The notes beneath the pieces are model-generated. The model saw only the letters and a list, made by a program, of their open reading frames with translations. It had not been told where the DNA came from and did no database searches. This document shows positions 7,979 through 17,019 of a stretch of DNA of 64,000 nt, piece by piece. The stretch spans positions 1 to 64,000 of the forward strand of contig CADBHQ010000006.1 of NCBI GenBank assembly GCA_902794535.1, given 5' to 3'. Position numbers and translations under genes: made by a program. The stretch comes from Fibrobacter succinogenes. Lineage in GTDB: Bacteria > Fibrobacterota > Fibrobacteria > Fibrobacterales > Fibrobacteraceae. Positions within the stretch are counted from its first letter, which is position 1; the number at the start of each line of letters is the position of its first letter.

Positions 7979-9685
7979 TTATGTAGAGAATTTCTTGTTG
8001 GCGTGAGCCTCTACCACATTCACCACGTAGTCGCCCAGTTTTTCGCAATCGTTCACCACGTCCATGTAATGGACGCCCATCTGGTAGCTGTACTTCTGGT
8101 TCTCGATATCCGCGACGTTCTTTTCCTTGAGGAGCTTGCGGTAGTCGTTAATCTCGTTTTCCAGGTTCAGCGTACGGTTCGCATCCACCTGCTGGCTATC
8201 GTCGAGAACAGCTATCATATGCTCGAGCGCCTTGTCGCACAGGCCCATGATATGCTTGATATGCTCGTACTGCTCCGCGGTAAAATCTTCCTTGCTGCGG
8301 AACTTGCGGTTGATGGCGCGCGCCATGTTGTAACAGGAATCGCCAATGCTTTCGATTTCGGAAATTTCCCTGAGCATTGCCTGAATGGTTGTCTTGCTCT
8401 CCGGGCTCAGGCGGCCTTCGCTCACCTGGTTCAGGTACTTCGCAATCTCTATTTCCATGTTGTCGCTGATGCCTTCGTACTTCTCGATGCGAGCGAACAA
8501 CTTCACGAAGTCGTTCTCTTCCTTCATTTCGAGCAGGTTCGGTACGAAGTTGAACATCTTGCGAGTGCGGGTCGCGAACAGGCTGATTTCCTTGCGGGCT
8601 TCGAGGAGCGAAAGTTCGGGAGTGCCCATGAGGCCGGAGCTGATGAAGTGCAGGCGGGAATCTTCCTCTTCATCGGATTTCTTGGGCTTAATGACCCTGC
8701 AAACAAATTTTTCGATGTACTTGATGAACCAAATCTGGATGAATGTGTTCGAGACGTTGAACGCCGAGTGGAACGTGGCGAGCACCACGGAAATCTTCGC
8801 AAGGTTCTTTTCGTAACCCGGTTCGCCCATGTGGATGGAGAGGTCGAAGCCAACCACGTTACAGACGGCAGCGAGGAACCACTTGAGCACGATGATTACC
8901 CAGATAACGCCTATCACGTTAATCGTAAAGTGAGCAAGGGCCGCGCGGCGAGCCTGCGTATTGGCGGAAAGCGCCACGATGTTCGCGGTAATCGTCGTAC
9001 CGATGTTTTCGCCAAGCACGAGCATGATGCCCTGGTCAATATGGAGCACGCCGGTGGAGCAGAGGATCATCGTGATGGCCATGATGGCGGCAGAAGACTG
9101 CACGCACAGGGTAAGCACCGTACCCATCACGAGGAAGAACAGCGAGTTGAAGAAGTTCGGGTCGCTGAAGCGGGCAAAGAACGAACTGATGGAAGCGCTC
9201 GCACCCGGATCCTGTACTACCGCGAAACCAGTTTCCTTGAGGGTCGTAAGACCGAGGAAGAGGAAACCGACACCGAACAGGAACTCGCCTAGCACGCGCT
9301 TCTTGTTCAGGTACACGAGAATGATACCGATGAAGAACGCCGGGTAGACGAAGTTCGCGATGTTGAACGAGAACCCGAGGCTCATAATCCATGCCGTTAC
9401 CGTCGTACCGATGTGGGCGCCGAGGATAATCGAGATGGCCTGCATGAGCGTAAGGAGCCCCGCATTAACAAAAGAGACCGTCATCAACGTGGTGGCGGTC
9501 GAACTTTGTACTGAGGCTGTAACGAACATGCCGGTGAGCATCCCCGTGAAACGGTTCGTGGTCATGGTTCCGAGCACATGTCTGAGCTGCGGACCGGCCA
9601 TTTTTTGCAAAGCCTCGCTCATGGACTTCATACCGAACATGAGCAGGGCTAGGCACCCTAACATTTTTAACGCCATCCAAGTCAT
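7979..9685 (-). CDS. Na+/phosphate cotransporter family protein (copy 2)
   Basis: Second Na+/Pi cotransporter family member, also 568 residues and paralogous to 3872-5578 along its whole length. The two transporter repeats show VQSSTATTLMTVSFVNAG and VQSSAAIMAITMILCSTG, with LGAHIGTT and LGENIGTT; in the first, His replaces the usual Asn of GANIGTT. The C-terminal third is a PhoU-like helical domain sharing long stretches with copy 1 (SEGRLSPESKT, YSYQMGVHYMD and the ending VVEAHANKKFST). It has its own upstream region with a possible structured leader and a ggaagg ribosome site, so it is probably transcribed separately from the other copy. Confidence 0.93.
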   Translation of the reverse strand: MTWMALKMLGCLALLMFGMKSMSEALQKMAGPQLRHVLGTMTTNRFTGMLTGMFVTASVQSSTATTLMTVSFVNAGLLTLMQAISIILGAHIGTTVTAWIMSLGFSFNIANFVYPAFFIGIILVYLNKKRVLGEFLFGVGFLFLGLTTLKETGFAVVQDPGASASISSFFARFSDPNFFNSLFFLVMGTVLTLCVQSSAAIMAITMILCSTGVLHIDQGIMLVLGENIGTTITANIVALSANTQARRAALAHFTINVIGVIWVIIVLKWFLAAVCNVVGFDLSIHMGEPGYEKNLAKISVVLATFHSAFNVSNTFIQIWFIKYIEKFVCRVIKPKKSDEEEDSRLHFISSGLMGTPELSLLEARKEISLFATRTRKMFNFVPNLLEMKEENDFVKLFARIEKYEGISDNMEIEIAKYLNQVSEGRLSPESKTTIQAMLREISEIESIGDSCYNMARAINRKFRSKEDFTAEQYEHIKHIMGLCDKALEHMIAVLDDSQQVDANRTLNLENEINDYRKLLKEKNVADIENQKYSYQMGVHYMDVVNDCEKLGDYVVNVVEAHANKKFST

Positions 9686-9700
9686 AATTATAGGACCTTC

Positions 9701-9766
9701 CTATGAAGCGCCACTACCGGATCATCGTCGCTGCCTTTCAGCTAGTTCGGGCTCATGGCGGTGAAT
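9701..9766 (-). promoter_or_regulatory. Possible structured leader of the second Na+/phosphate cotransporter gene
   Basis: Read on the minus strand, the 5' region can pair CGCCA (9756-9760) with TGGCG (9709-9713). Inside are a CCG/CGG pairing and a small GCT-GAAA-GGC hairpin. It is GC-rich compared with the AT-rich bases upstream and ends about 20 bases before the ATG. I could not match it to a riboswitch consensus I know. It could be a cis-acting RNA or simply an untranslated leader. Confidence 0.3.
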
Positions 9767-9793
9767 TGTTTGTTGTAAAGACTACGTAAAATA

Positions 9794-9817
9794 TAGAAAA
9801 AGCGCCGTAAAGGCGCT
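9794..9817 (-). terminator. Terminator of ispF
   Basis: On the minus strand, stem agcgcc/ggcgct (arms 9812-9817 and 9801-9806) with a five-base loop, followed by TTTT. It starts 33 bases after the ispF stop. Confidence 0.8.
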
Positions 9818-9850
9818 GTAAAATTTTTCTTCTTTCGATATTACAAACAC

Positions 9851-10336
9851 TTACAGGCTACGAACCATGGCAACCGCCTGGCTAGCAATGCCTTCACCGC
9901 GACCCGTGAAACCAAGTTTTTCGGTGGTGGTTCCCTTGATGCCAATCTGCTTGATATCGAGACCAAGCACACGGGCAATGTTTGCCTTCATCTGATCCTT
10001 ATGCGGGTTCACCTTCGGGCGCTCGCACATCACGATGCTATCGATATTGATGATTTCGTAACCGGCTTTGCGGACTTCTTCGCCGACCTTGCGCAAAAGT
10101 TCCAAGCTATCCGCACCCTTGAAAGCCGGGTCCGTATCCGGGAAGTACGTACCGATGTCGCCGAGGCCAGCAGCCCCAAGCAATGCATCGCTAATAGCGT
10201 GCAAAAGCACATCAGCATCACTGTGACCGAGCAGTCCCTTTTCATACGGGATGTCTACCCCGCCAATAATGCACTTACGGCCTTCCACTAACTTATGAAC
10301 ATCAAAACCGATGCCCGAACGATAAATCTTATCCAT
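9851..10336 (-). CDS. ispF: 2-C-methyl-D-erythritol 2,4-cyclodiphosphate synthase
   Basis: Cytosolic enzyme of the non-mevalonate (MEP) isoprenoid pathway; it cyclises CDP-ME 2-phosphate to MEcPP with release of CMP. The 161 residues match the usual length. Metal ligands are visible in GIGFDVHKL (Asp and His near 12-14) and in the [14 protein letters not shown] block with the His near 46. The [12 protein letters not shown] and [20 protein letters not shown] motifs are also present. The gene is flanked by its own terminator downstream and the nuo terminator upstream, so it is transcribed alone. No anomalies. Confidence 0.97.
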   Translation of the reverse strand: MDKIYRSGIGFDVHKLVEGRKCIIGGVDIPYEKGLLGHSDADVLLHAISDALLGAAGLGDIGTYFPDTDPAFKGADSLELLRKVGEEVRKAGYEIINIDSIVMCERPKVNPHKDQMKANIARVLGLDIKQIGIKGTTTEKLGFTGRGEGIASQAVAMVRSL

Positions 10337-10372
10337 AATTTGTTCCTTTTTTATTCCTTCGCAAATTTAAAT

Positions 10373-10400
10373 AAAAAAGAGGAATGTCTAGCGACATTCC
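10373..10400 (-). terminator. Terminator of the nuo operon
   Basis: On the minus strand, an eight-base stem ggaatgtc/gacattcc (10393-10400 with 10381-10388) with a four-base loop, then a T-rich run (A run on + at 10373-10378). It starts about 30 bases after the nuoN stop. Confidence 0.88.
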
Positions 10401-10430
10401 CCTAAAATCAGATACCTGTAACCTAAAGCC

Positions 10431-11903
10431 TTACACAATCAGTGCAAACTTCGGGAAGAGGCCGACAACAATCAGAGCGATTGCTGCAAGCGTCACCGCA
10501 AAGCGAAGCAAGTAAGCAAAAGCCGTATTCTTGCCGCAGCAGCACTTGCACTGGCATTCAGCCTTCATAGGCATGAACAGCACGAAGGCGATGCGCAGGT
10601 AGAACACTGCAGCCACAAGCGAGAGGGCAAAGGCAATCGCAGCAACAACGCCGAGGTCACCAGCCAATGCGTCGGTAAACAACGTGAACTTGGCAAGGAA
10701 GCCTGCCACAGGCGGCATACCGGCGAGGCTAGCCAAGCAAACCGTCGTAGCAACAGCCACATACGGGCGCTTGCGACCGCGACCCTGGATATCTTCGAGA
10801 GTCTCGTTCTTGTCGTCTTTGCCAGCGAGGTAAGCGATACCAGCGAGGGCACCTGCGCTACCAATGGCGTAAGTAATCAAGAAGTAGTACATGGCACCCA
10901 TCTGCACCGTACCTTCTGCCGCATAGTTCGGAAGCAACAGGCCAATCACAATGAAGCCTGCGTTCATCACGGCAGAGTATGCCATAATGCGACGGATAGA
11001 CTTTTGAGCGAGACCACCGAAAGCGCCGAACACCATCGAAAGGATAGACACCACGATAATCACGTAGAAAAGACTCTTGTTTTCGCTAGGAATCGTCACC
11101 TGTTCAGCCAAGTTCCAAGCCGGAGCAGAACCGATGCGGGTAACGAGCGAACCCAGCCAAAGGGTACCGAGAGCAGCAAGGGCACCGACCTTGACGACAG
11201 CGGCCATAAAGCCGGTCACTGCGACAGAAGCACCCGTATAGACGTCAGCCACCCAGAAGTGCACCGGAGCGGCACCAGCCTTGAAGAGCAAGGCAAAGAG
11301 AGCGAGCAAAACGCCCAAGCCGTAAAGCAAGCCACGGCCAGCAATCACAGAAGCAAAGATATGGGTAGAACCGGTAGCACCGTAAATGAGCGCGACACCA
11401 TAAAGGAAGATTACGCTAAAGACGGCACCCGAAACGAAATACTTGAAAGCACCTTCGCTAGCGTTCACGTCTTTGCGACGCAGGCCCACCAAGGCGTAAA
11501 TCGGGAAGCTCGAAAGTTCCATACCCAAGTAAAGGGAAAGGAAATCAATCGACTGGGTCATCAAAAGAGCACCGCAAGTAGCAAGCAGCATCAGGCCGTA
11601 AGCTTCGCCACCCTTGAACTTTTCATGACCGAGAGTCCACTGAAGACCCGCAACGCCGAGGAACGTGCACAGGAGAATCGAAACGCCAAGCACGCGGCGA
11701 ATCGGATCCATGGCATACAATTCCATGAACGTATCGTTTGTCGTCAGGTAAAAAGCCCCAGCAGCAAGAGCGATAAAGAAGCTTGCTACCCAAGGAAGAA
11801 TCTTGTGCTTGTTTTCGTCTTTAATGAACGGTTCTGCAGCAAGCGATGCGAGCGCACCGACTGCAATCAGAATTACCGGCAAGAGATTCACAATATTACT
11901 CAT
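10431..11903 (-). CDS. nuoN: NADH-quinone oxidoreductase subunit N
   Basis: Antiporter-like membrane subunit of respiratory complex I, part of the proton- or sodium-pumping arm. The 490 residues hold about 14 hydrophobic segments and the ProtonAntipo_M core (LYLGMELSSFPIYALVGL, a conserved Glu; LLFKAGAAPVHFWVADVYTGA, Lys and the PVHFW motif; LAGMPPVAGFLAKF). The start at ATG 11903 is chosen for its strong GGAGG site and family fit; the frame runs on to 11966. It overlaps the nuoM stop by eight bases. It is the last gene of the operon. A short Cys-rich cluster (ECQCKCCCGKN) between the last two membrane segments is unusual. Confidence 0.95.
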   Translation of the reverse strand: MSNIVNLLPVILIAVGALASLAAEPFIKDENKHKILPWVASFFIALAAGAFYLTTNDTFMELYAMDPIRRVLGVSILLCTFLGVAGLQWTLGHEKFKGGEAYGLMLLATCGALLMTQSIDFLSLYLGMELSSFPIYALVGLRRKDVNASEGAFKYFVSGAVFSVIFLYGVALIYGATGSTHIFASVIAGRGLLYGLGVLLALFALLFKAGAAPVHFWVADVYTGASVAVTGFMAAVVKVGALAALGTLWLGSLVTRIGSAPAWNLAEQVTIPSENKSLFYVIIVVSILSMVFGAFGGLAQKSIRRIMAYSAVMNAGFIVIGLLLPNYAAEGTVQMGAMYYFLITYAIGSAGALAGIAYLAGKDDKNETLEDIQGRGRKRPYVAVATTVCLASLAGMPPVAGFLAKFTLFTDALAGDLGVVAAIAFALSLVAAVFYLRIAFVLFMPMKAECQCKCCCGKNTAFAYLLRFAVTLAAIALIVVGLFPKFALIV

Positions 11904-13629
11904 GTTTAGAAGCCTCCTCGTTTGCTGTGGCCTCGTTAGATTCAGATGCGTTTTCCGCATCGGCAACTTCAGATTCGCTCATGTTCTTGAGCTGGGCAAT
12001 CAGCGAAGCACGTTCTTCGTCGGTAAAGCCATTTGCCTTCAGGTTGGAATCCAACTGACGCAATTCATCTTCGGTCATGGGCTGAGCCACGGCGGCAATG
12101 TTTTCGTCGACTACAGATTCACCCGTCGTATCGGCAGAAGCTTCAACGGTTGCATCGCTAGTCACTTCAGTCTGGTGAGAAATCTTGTTCATTTCTTGAA
12201 CAGCGTTTTCGTCAAAGAGCTGGAGAGCATTCGTAATGAAGGCCGGATGCATACCGAACACCAACAGGAGCACACCCATGATGCCAATCGAAGAACCTTC
12301 GAGAGCGGTCATACGCTTGCCATCGGTGTATTCACGGGCAGGCTTACCGAAGATAACCTTCTGTACAAAGCGGAGCATGTAAGAGGCAGAAAGAATCAGG
12401 CAAAGGCCTGCGGCAAGTGCCGGAATCGGGCCCATATCCCACAAGGACATGAGCACCGTGAATTCGCCAACGAATCCGGCAGTACCCGGAACAGCGAGCG
12501 AAAGAACAGCAACAAAGCCAAACAGGGAACTGAACACCGGATTCTTTGCAGCAAGGCCACCCAGCTTATCAAGGTCGCGGGATCCGGCAAAGCGTTCAGC
12601 AATGCCCATCAGATAGAACTGGGCACCGGCGCTAAGACCATGAGCAACCAAGAGCACGAGCACAGCCGGGAGCATCGATTCAGACAAACTGAACACGCCT
12701 GCCACAGCAAGGCCCAAGTGACCCATGGAGCTGTAAGCCAGAAGTTTCTTGCCGTCGTTAGCACGGAGGGCCATCAAGGCGCCATAAATCGCCGTGAACA
12801 AGCCAAGCCACATCATGCAATCGACCATTTCCATCGAGAGCGGGAAAATCGGAAGAATCCAAGCAATGAATCCGAACACGCCAGCCTTACTCATGGCACC
12901 TGTAAGGATAGCCGAAAGCGGAGCCGGAGCTTCAGCATAAGTAATTGCCTGCCAGCCGTGGAACGGGAAAATCGGAGTCTTCACAAGGAATGCGAGCAAG
13001 AAGCAAAGCAAAAGCGTCTTCTGCACCGACGGATCCAGAGTCTGGAGCGCCACAGCCAAAGAAAGCACCAGGGAATTATCAGCCTTCGTAATCAGGTACC
13101 AAAGGGCAACCATCATCGGGGCAGAACCAACCAAGGTGTAAATCGCAAACGTCATGGCGGCCTTCTTGCGGTCAGCACCACCAAAGCCAGCGATAAGCAC
13201 TGCGGCAGGGAAAACCATTGCTTCGAAGAAGAAGAAGAACAGCACCGCATCTGCAGCAAGGAAGGTTCCGTTCATGGCACCCATCAAGGCAAATATTGCG
13301 ATAGCGAAGTTGCGATAATCCTTTTCGAAGGAATTGCGACCCGTAATCAAAGCAACCAAGGAAAGTCCCGTAGAAAGGAACACCATCCAAGCGCCAAGAC
13401 CATGGCTATACAGATAATAGTAGACAGAACCCTTCGCGCCCGGAATACGGAACCATTCGATAGCTTCGGTCGCCTGGTTGCCAGCGGCAATCAAGGCAAT
13501 CGACATAGCCACAAAGGCGATACCGAACAAGAAGGCAAGTCTAGAAGAAGACTTAGGATCTTCCTTGGAAGTTGCCATCATCAAAATGGCAGCGGCAAAA
13601 GGAGCTAAGACGAGGAGATGTAAAAGCAT
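11896..13629 (-). CDS. nuoM: NADH-quinone oxidoreductase subunit M with acidic C-terminal extension
   Basis: Antiporter-like membrane subunit of complex I (577 residues). The core shows the family pattern: FFFFEAMVFPAAVLI (conserved Glu), FLLAFLVKTPIFPFHGWQAITYAEAP (conserved Lys and His), YSSMGHLGLAVAGV and PGTAGFVGEFTVL. Unlike typical NuoM, which ends soon after the last membrane helix, this one continues for about 100 mostly acidic, Ser/Thr/Glu-rich residues from about 478, with a predicted helix around MTEDELRQLDSNL. The extension is in frame and leads directly into the nuoN overlap, so it is probably real. It abuts nuoL by one base. Confidence 0.95.
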   Translation of the reverse strand: MLLHLLVLAPFAAAILMMATSKEDPKSSSRLAFLFGIAFVAMSIALIAAGNQATEAIEWFRIPGAKGSVYYYLYSHGLGAWMVFLSTGLSLVALITGRNSFEKDYRNFAIAIFALMGAMNGTFLAADAVLFFFFFEAMVFPAAVLIAGFGGADRKKAAMTFAIYTLVGSAPMMVALWYLITKADNSLVLSLAVALQTLDPSVQKTLLLCFLLAFLVKTPIFPFHGWQAITYAEAPAPLSAILTGAMSKAGVFGFIAWILPIFPLSMEMVDCMMWLGLFTAIYGALMALRANDGKKLLAYSSMGHLGLAVAGVFSLSESMLPAVLVLLVAHGLSAGAQFYLMGIAERFAGSRDLDKLGGLAAKNPVFSSLFGFVAVLSLAVPGTAGFVGEFTVLMSLWDMGPIPALAAGLCLILSASYMLRFVQKVIFGKPAREYTDGKRMTALEGSSIGIMGVLLLVFGMHPAFITNALQLFDENAVQEMNKISHQTEVTSDATVEASADTTGESVVDENIAAVAQPMTEDELRQLDSNLKANGFTDEERASLIAQLKNMSESEVADAENASESNEATANEEASKHE

Positions 13630-15584
13630 TAGAACAATCCTCCAGTCAAAAGAACAACAGCGACTAAGGCGACGACACCCAGCAAGCTAAGCGTAAGTTG
13701 CACACGCACCTTGCGCACCTGGAAGGCGCTCACGCCATCACCCAAGATTTCGACAATGGCACCAATGGTCCACTGGGCCGCTTGCAGAATCTTGTCGATA
13801 ATTACGTCGGCAACAAAAGCGAATGCCTTCGTAATGACAATGAAAATTTCGTGGATGTAGTCAAAGAAGAACGTCCAGTTGGCCTTGAAGCCTTCGGGAA
13901 CGCTGCTTTCCTTTTCATTAATACGCGGCACGCGCTTCATGCCGTAAACGGCGTAAGCAATAATCATACCGAGAACTGCGGCAGCCGTACCGAAGCAAGC
14001 AAATGCCATCGGGTTCACGTGAGCAAGTTCAAGATTGCCAACCAGGTAATTCTGGGCATTGCCCACCACCGGAGCAAGCGTCTGTTCGAAGAACTTGATG
14101 CCCAAGGAGTCAGCCCACAGGTAACCGGCAAAGACGGCACCGAAGGCGAGAATCACCATCGGGATAAGCATGCTGGCCGGAGCTTCATGAATGTGAGCTT
14201 CACTTTCCTTGGAACCGCGGTATTCACCGAAGAACGTCATGATAATCAGGCGGCCCATGTAAACAGCCGTAATGACAGCCGTCAAGAGGCCAACGCCGTA
14301 GAAGAATTCACCATACGGAGCATTCGTGAAAATGCGTTCCAGAATCAAGTCCTTAGACCAGAAACCAGCAAAGCCCGGGAATCCGATAATGGCGAGGAAT
14401 GCAAAAATCATGACGCAAGCCGTTACAGGAGTCTTCTTGATGAGGCCACCCATACGGCGCATATCCTGTTCGCCAGCGAGCGCGTGAATCACGGCACCGG
14501 CACCCAAGAAGAGAGCGGCCTTGAAGAAGGCGTGGGTGAACACATGGAAGATCGAAGCGTCGAAGGCGAAAACGCCTGCGGCCATGAACATGTAACCGAG
14601 CTGAGAGATAGTCGAGTAAGCGAGCACCTTCTTGATGTCGTTCTGGAAGAGGCCTGCGACCGCCGCCCAGAAGGCAGTGAGCATACCCACAATCAGAATA
14701 ATCACCAGCACTTCCGGAATCACCGAGAACATGCGGCTAAGGCGAGCAAGCAGGTAAACGCCCGAAGTCACCATGGTAGCGGCATGGATAAGGGCAGACA
14801 CAGGAGTCGGACCCGCCATAGCATCCGGGAGCCAGGTGAGGAGCGGAATCTGAGCAGACTTACCGGTGCAGCCCACGAAGAACAAGAGGCCCGCAATCAT
14901 AAGAATCGGAGCAGCGAGTTCCACATGGCCACCAGCAATCAGCATTTCAATGAACTTGTTCAATGCATCGTAATTGAGGATTGCAGAGCCACCCAAGGTA
15001 GCCAAGCAAAGCATGCCGAGCAAGAATCCGATATCGCCCACGCGGTTCACAATGAAGGCCTTGTTTGCAGCCTTGCAGTTGTTCAAGTCGTGGTTCCAGA
15101 AACCAATGAGCAAGTAAGAGCAGAGACCCACGCCTTCCCAACCGAGGAAGGTCAGGAGCAAGCTGTCGGAGAGCACGAGCACGATCATGCTGAACAAGAA
15201 GAGGTTGATGTAGGCGAAGAAGCGGGTAAAGCCGCGGTCACCGTGCATGTAACCAATCGAGTAAAGAGCAATGAGAGAGCCAATGCCTGTCACGAACAGG
15301 AGCATCACGCGGGAAAGGCCATCGAACAGGAATCCGATATCGACCTTGAGCAGCGGGATATCAATCCAGTTGCAAAGCGTCTGGCGGACACCTTCTTCAG
15401 GCATGCCGAAAGCGAGCAGGACAACGCTTACGAACGAAAGCACCGGGAACAGCACCGAGAGGGCGCCCACGAAGCCTTCGGAAGGACCCTTCTTGCTACC
15501 CGAAGAAACAATGGCAATTGTTGCAAGCAGAATCGTTCCCAAGAGCGGGAAAAGAGGTACAAACCAAAGCGGTAAATTTGTCAT
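13629..15584 (-). CDS. nuoL: NADH-quinone oxidoreductase subunit L
   Basis: Largest antiporter-like subunit of complex I (651 residues), at the distal end of the membrane arm and carrying the long lateral helix. Motifs include FTRFFAYINLFLFSMIVLV, FLGWEGVGLCSYLLIGFW (conserved Glu), VNRVGDIGFLLG, GKSAQIPLLTWLPDAMAGPTP (conserved Lys and the PDAMAGPTPVSALIHAATMV block) and SQLGYMFMAAGV. The length and order fit the family, with the extra C-terminal membrane region expected of NuoL. It starts three bases after nuoK. Confidence 0.96.
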   Translation of the reverse strand: MTNLPLWFVPLFPLLGTILLATIAIVSSGSKKGPSEGFVGALSVLFPVLSFVSVVLLAFGMPEEGVRQTLCNWIDIPLLKVDIGFLFDGLSRVMLLFVTGIGSLIALYSIGYMHGDRGFTRFFAYINLFLFSMIVLVLSDSLLLTFLGWEGVGLCSYLLIGFWNHDLNNCKAANKAFIVNRVGDIGFLLGMLCLATLGGSAILNYDALNKFIEMLIAGGHVELAAPILMIAGLLFFVGCTGKSAQIPLLTWLPDAMAGPTPVSALIHAATMVTSGVYLLARLSRMFSVIPEVLVIILIVGMLTAFWAAVAGLFQNDIKKVLAYSTISQLGYMFMAAGVFAFDASIFHVFTHAFFKAALFLGAGAVIHALAGEQDMRRMGGLIKKTPVTACVMIFAFLAIIGFPGFAGFWSKDLILERIFTNAPYGEFFYGVGLLTAVITAVYMGRLIIMTFFGEYRGSKESEAHIHEAPASMLIPMVILAFGAVFAGYLWADSLGIKFFEQTLAPVVGNAQNYLVGNLELAHVNPMAFACFGTAAAVLGMIIAYAVYGMKRVPRINEKESSVPEGFKANWTFFFDYIHEIFIVITKAFAFVADVIIDKILQAAQWTIGAIVEILGDGVSAFQVRKVRVQLTLSLLGVVALVAVVLLTGGLF

Positions 15585-15587
15585 TGC

Positions 15588-15902
15588 TTACCCCTTCATG
15601 TTAGAATAGTTGTCGGAATCGACACTTTCGCGGTTACGGAAAATGAGGATTACGAGTGCAAGGCCTACGCAAGCTTCGGCAGCGGCAACTGCAATCGAGA
15701 ACAGCGGCACAATCTGGCCAGCCACACTCAAATCAGCAGGAAGCGTTTTTGCAAAGCCCACGAAAGAAAGGTTCACCGCATTCAGCGCAAGTTCGACACC
15801 CATGAGCACGAAGAACACGTTGCGACGAGCAAGAGCCGTCACAAGGCCAAGGGTAAAGAGCACCAAGGCGAGAATCTGAATATAAATCGGCTGGAGTTCC
15901 AT
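15588..15902 (-). CDS. nuoK: NADH-quinone oxidoreductase subunit K
   Basis: Small membrane subunit of complex I, 104 residues with three membrane helices. The helix-2 Glu is in LMGVELALNAVNLSFVGF and the helix-3 Glu in AAAEACVGLALVILIF; both are needed for ion translocation in the family. The start codon overlaps the nuoJ stop by one base. Confidence 0.95.
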   Translation of the reverse strand: MELQPIYIQILALVLFTLGLVTALARRNVFFVLMGVELALNAVNLSFVGFAKTLPADLSVAGQIVPLFSIAVAAAEACVGLALVILIFRNRESVDSDNYSNMKG

Positions 15903-16447
15903 TACTTTTCCTCCTTTTCTTCGGCGGCAGCATCGTCAGTACCCAAGCGCTTCTTAGCCATCAGCACGGCAGCACCCATCGAAGAAAGCAGCAACAGGCC
16001 AAGCACTTCGAACAGCACGAAGTAACCCGGGCCCGTCTGAGCGGTATTGAACAAGTTCGAAGAAGTCATTTCGACAGAGCCGCGAAGCGTCGATGCATCG
16101 AAGCCCATGGGAGAAAGCACCAGGGCAAAGCCGACGAGACCTGCGAGAGCAAGCACGCCGACAATCACGAAGAGCGAAACACCGTCGAACATGGGAGTCT
16201 TGTTGTCCTTTGCCGCGTTCAAGACCGAAATCACGAACACGAGGAGCATCATAATGGCACCTGCATAAACCATGATCTGAACCACACCAATGAAGGGGCT
16301 ACCCAGCAGGCCGTAAATGCCAGCGAGCGAGAGCATGGTAAGCACAAGAGAAAGACCACCGTAAAGCGGATGCTTGGACAGGAGCACGCAAGCGGCAGCG
16401 CCCACAGCAATCACGGCAAGAATGATAAAGTAAATCAAGGCTAGCAT
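15902..16447 (-). CDS. nuoJ: NADH-quinone oxidoreductase subunit J
   Basis: Membrane subunit of complex I next to the quinone-side modules (181 residues, five hydrophobic segments). The family pattern is visible in LLSKHPLYGGLSLVLTMLSLAGIYGLLGSPF and VVQIMVYAGAIMMLLVFVI. The tail (KKRLGTDDAAAEEKEEK) is charged and cytosolic. It is translationally coupled to nuoI and nuoK by one-base overlaps. Confidence 0.95.
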   Translation of the reverse strand: MLALIYFIILAVIAVGAAACVLLSKHPLYGGLSLVLTMLSLAGIYGLLGSPFIGVVQIMVYAGAIMMLLVFVISVLNAAKDNKTPMFDGVSLFVIVGVLALAGLVGFALVLSPMGFDASTLRGSVEMTSSNLFNTAQTGPGYFVLFEVLGLLLLSSMGAAVLMAKKRLGTDDAAAEEKEEK

Positions 16448-17019
16448 CAGTTTTTAACCTCCATTCCCCAGACCTTGCGGGCCTCGGCATTCTTGGTACC
16501 ACCCGGAGCCATTTGACTCTGAGCGTCATCGGGGTAATCCTTCGGATTCCAGCTTGTAAGCGTCTGAAGGTTTGCCACGAATTCGTCACGGGTGCGGTGT
16601 TCAAAGATGATTTCCTTGGTATCCATACGGAGTGCATCGACCGGGCAGGCTTCAACACAAAGGCCGCAGAACACGCAAGTCAAATGGTCGATATCAAAGC
16701 GCTTGACCTTCTTTTCGATACGCGGATCGTCACTGGCGGTAGCTTCGATAAAAATACAGTGGGCAGGGCAAGCCGCAGCGCACATGCCACAGGCAACGCA
16801 ACGGGGCGTGCCGTCAGCACGGAGCATCAGGCGGTGCTTTGCACGGTAGGTTCTACGAACTTCAGGCTGACCTTCCGGATAAGAAATCGTCGGAAGTTCT
16901 TCGTAGCGGAACAGACCGCGGGCAGCGTGCTTGAGTGTTGTCCACAAGCCGCGAATAGCCTCGAAAATGTAGAGGCGTTCTACCCAGTTCATGGGTCTTT
17001 GTCTAATAACGCGGGCCAT
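16447..17019 (-). CDS. nuoI: NADH-quinone oxidoreductase subunit I
   Basis: Peripheral-arm subunit of complex I binding two [4Fe-4S] clusters (N6a/N6b) that pass electrons towards NuoB. Both motifs are intact in the 190 residues: CVACGMCAAACPAHC and CVFCGLCVEACPVDALRMDTKEIIFEH. The N-terminal amphipathic stretch that docks on the membrane arm is present. It overlaps nuoH and nuoJ by one base each. Confidence 0.96.
   Translation of the reverse strand: MARVIRQRPMNWVERLYIFEAIRGLWTTLKHAARGLFRYEELPTISYPEGQPEVRRTYRAKHRLMLRADGTPRCVACGMCAAACPAHCIFIEATASDDPRIEKKVKRFDIDHLTCVFCGLCVEACPVDALRMDTKEIIFEHRTRDEFVANLQTLTSWNPKDYPDDAQSQMAPGGTKNAEARKVWGMEVKN

Noticed and set aside
9701..9766. Known riboswitch class (c-di-GMP, cobalamin, TPP, SAM, fluoride)
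   Set aside because: None of the consensus blocks I can recall for these classes is present; only generic pairing is visible.
11803..15575. Very long plus-strand frames opposite nuoM and nuoL
   Set aside because: They are antisense to clear complex I subunits and match no family; frames of this kind recur opposite most long genes here.
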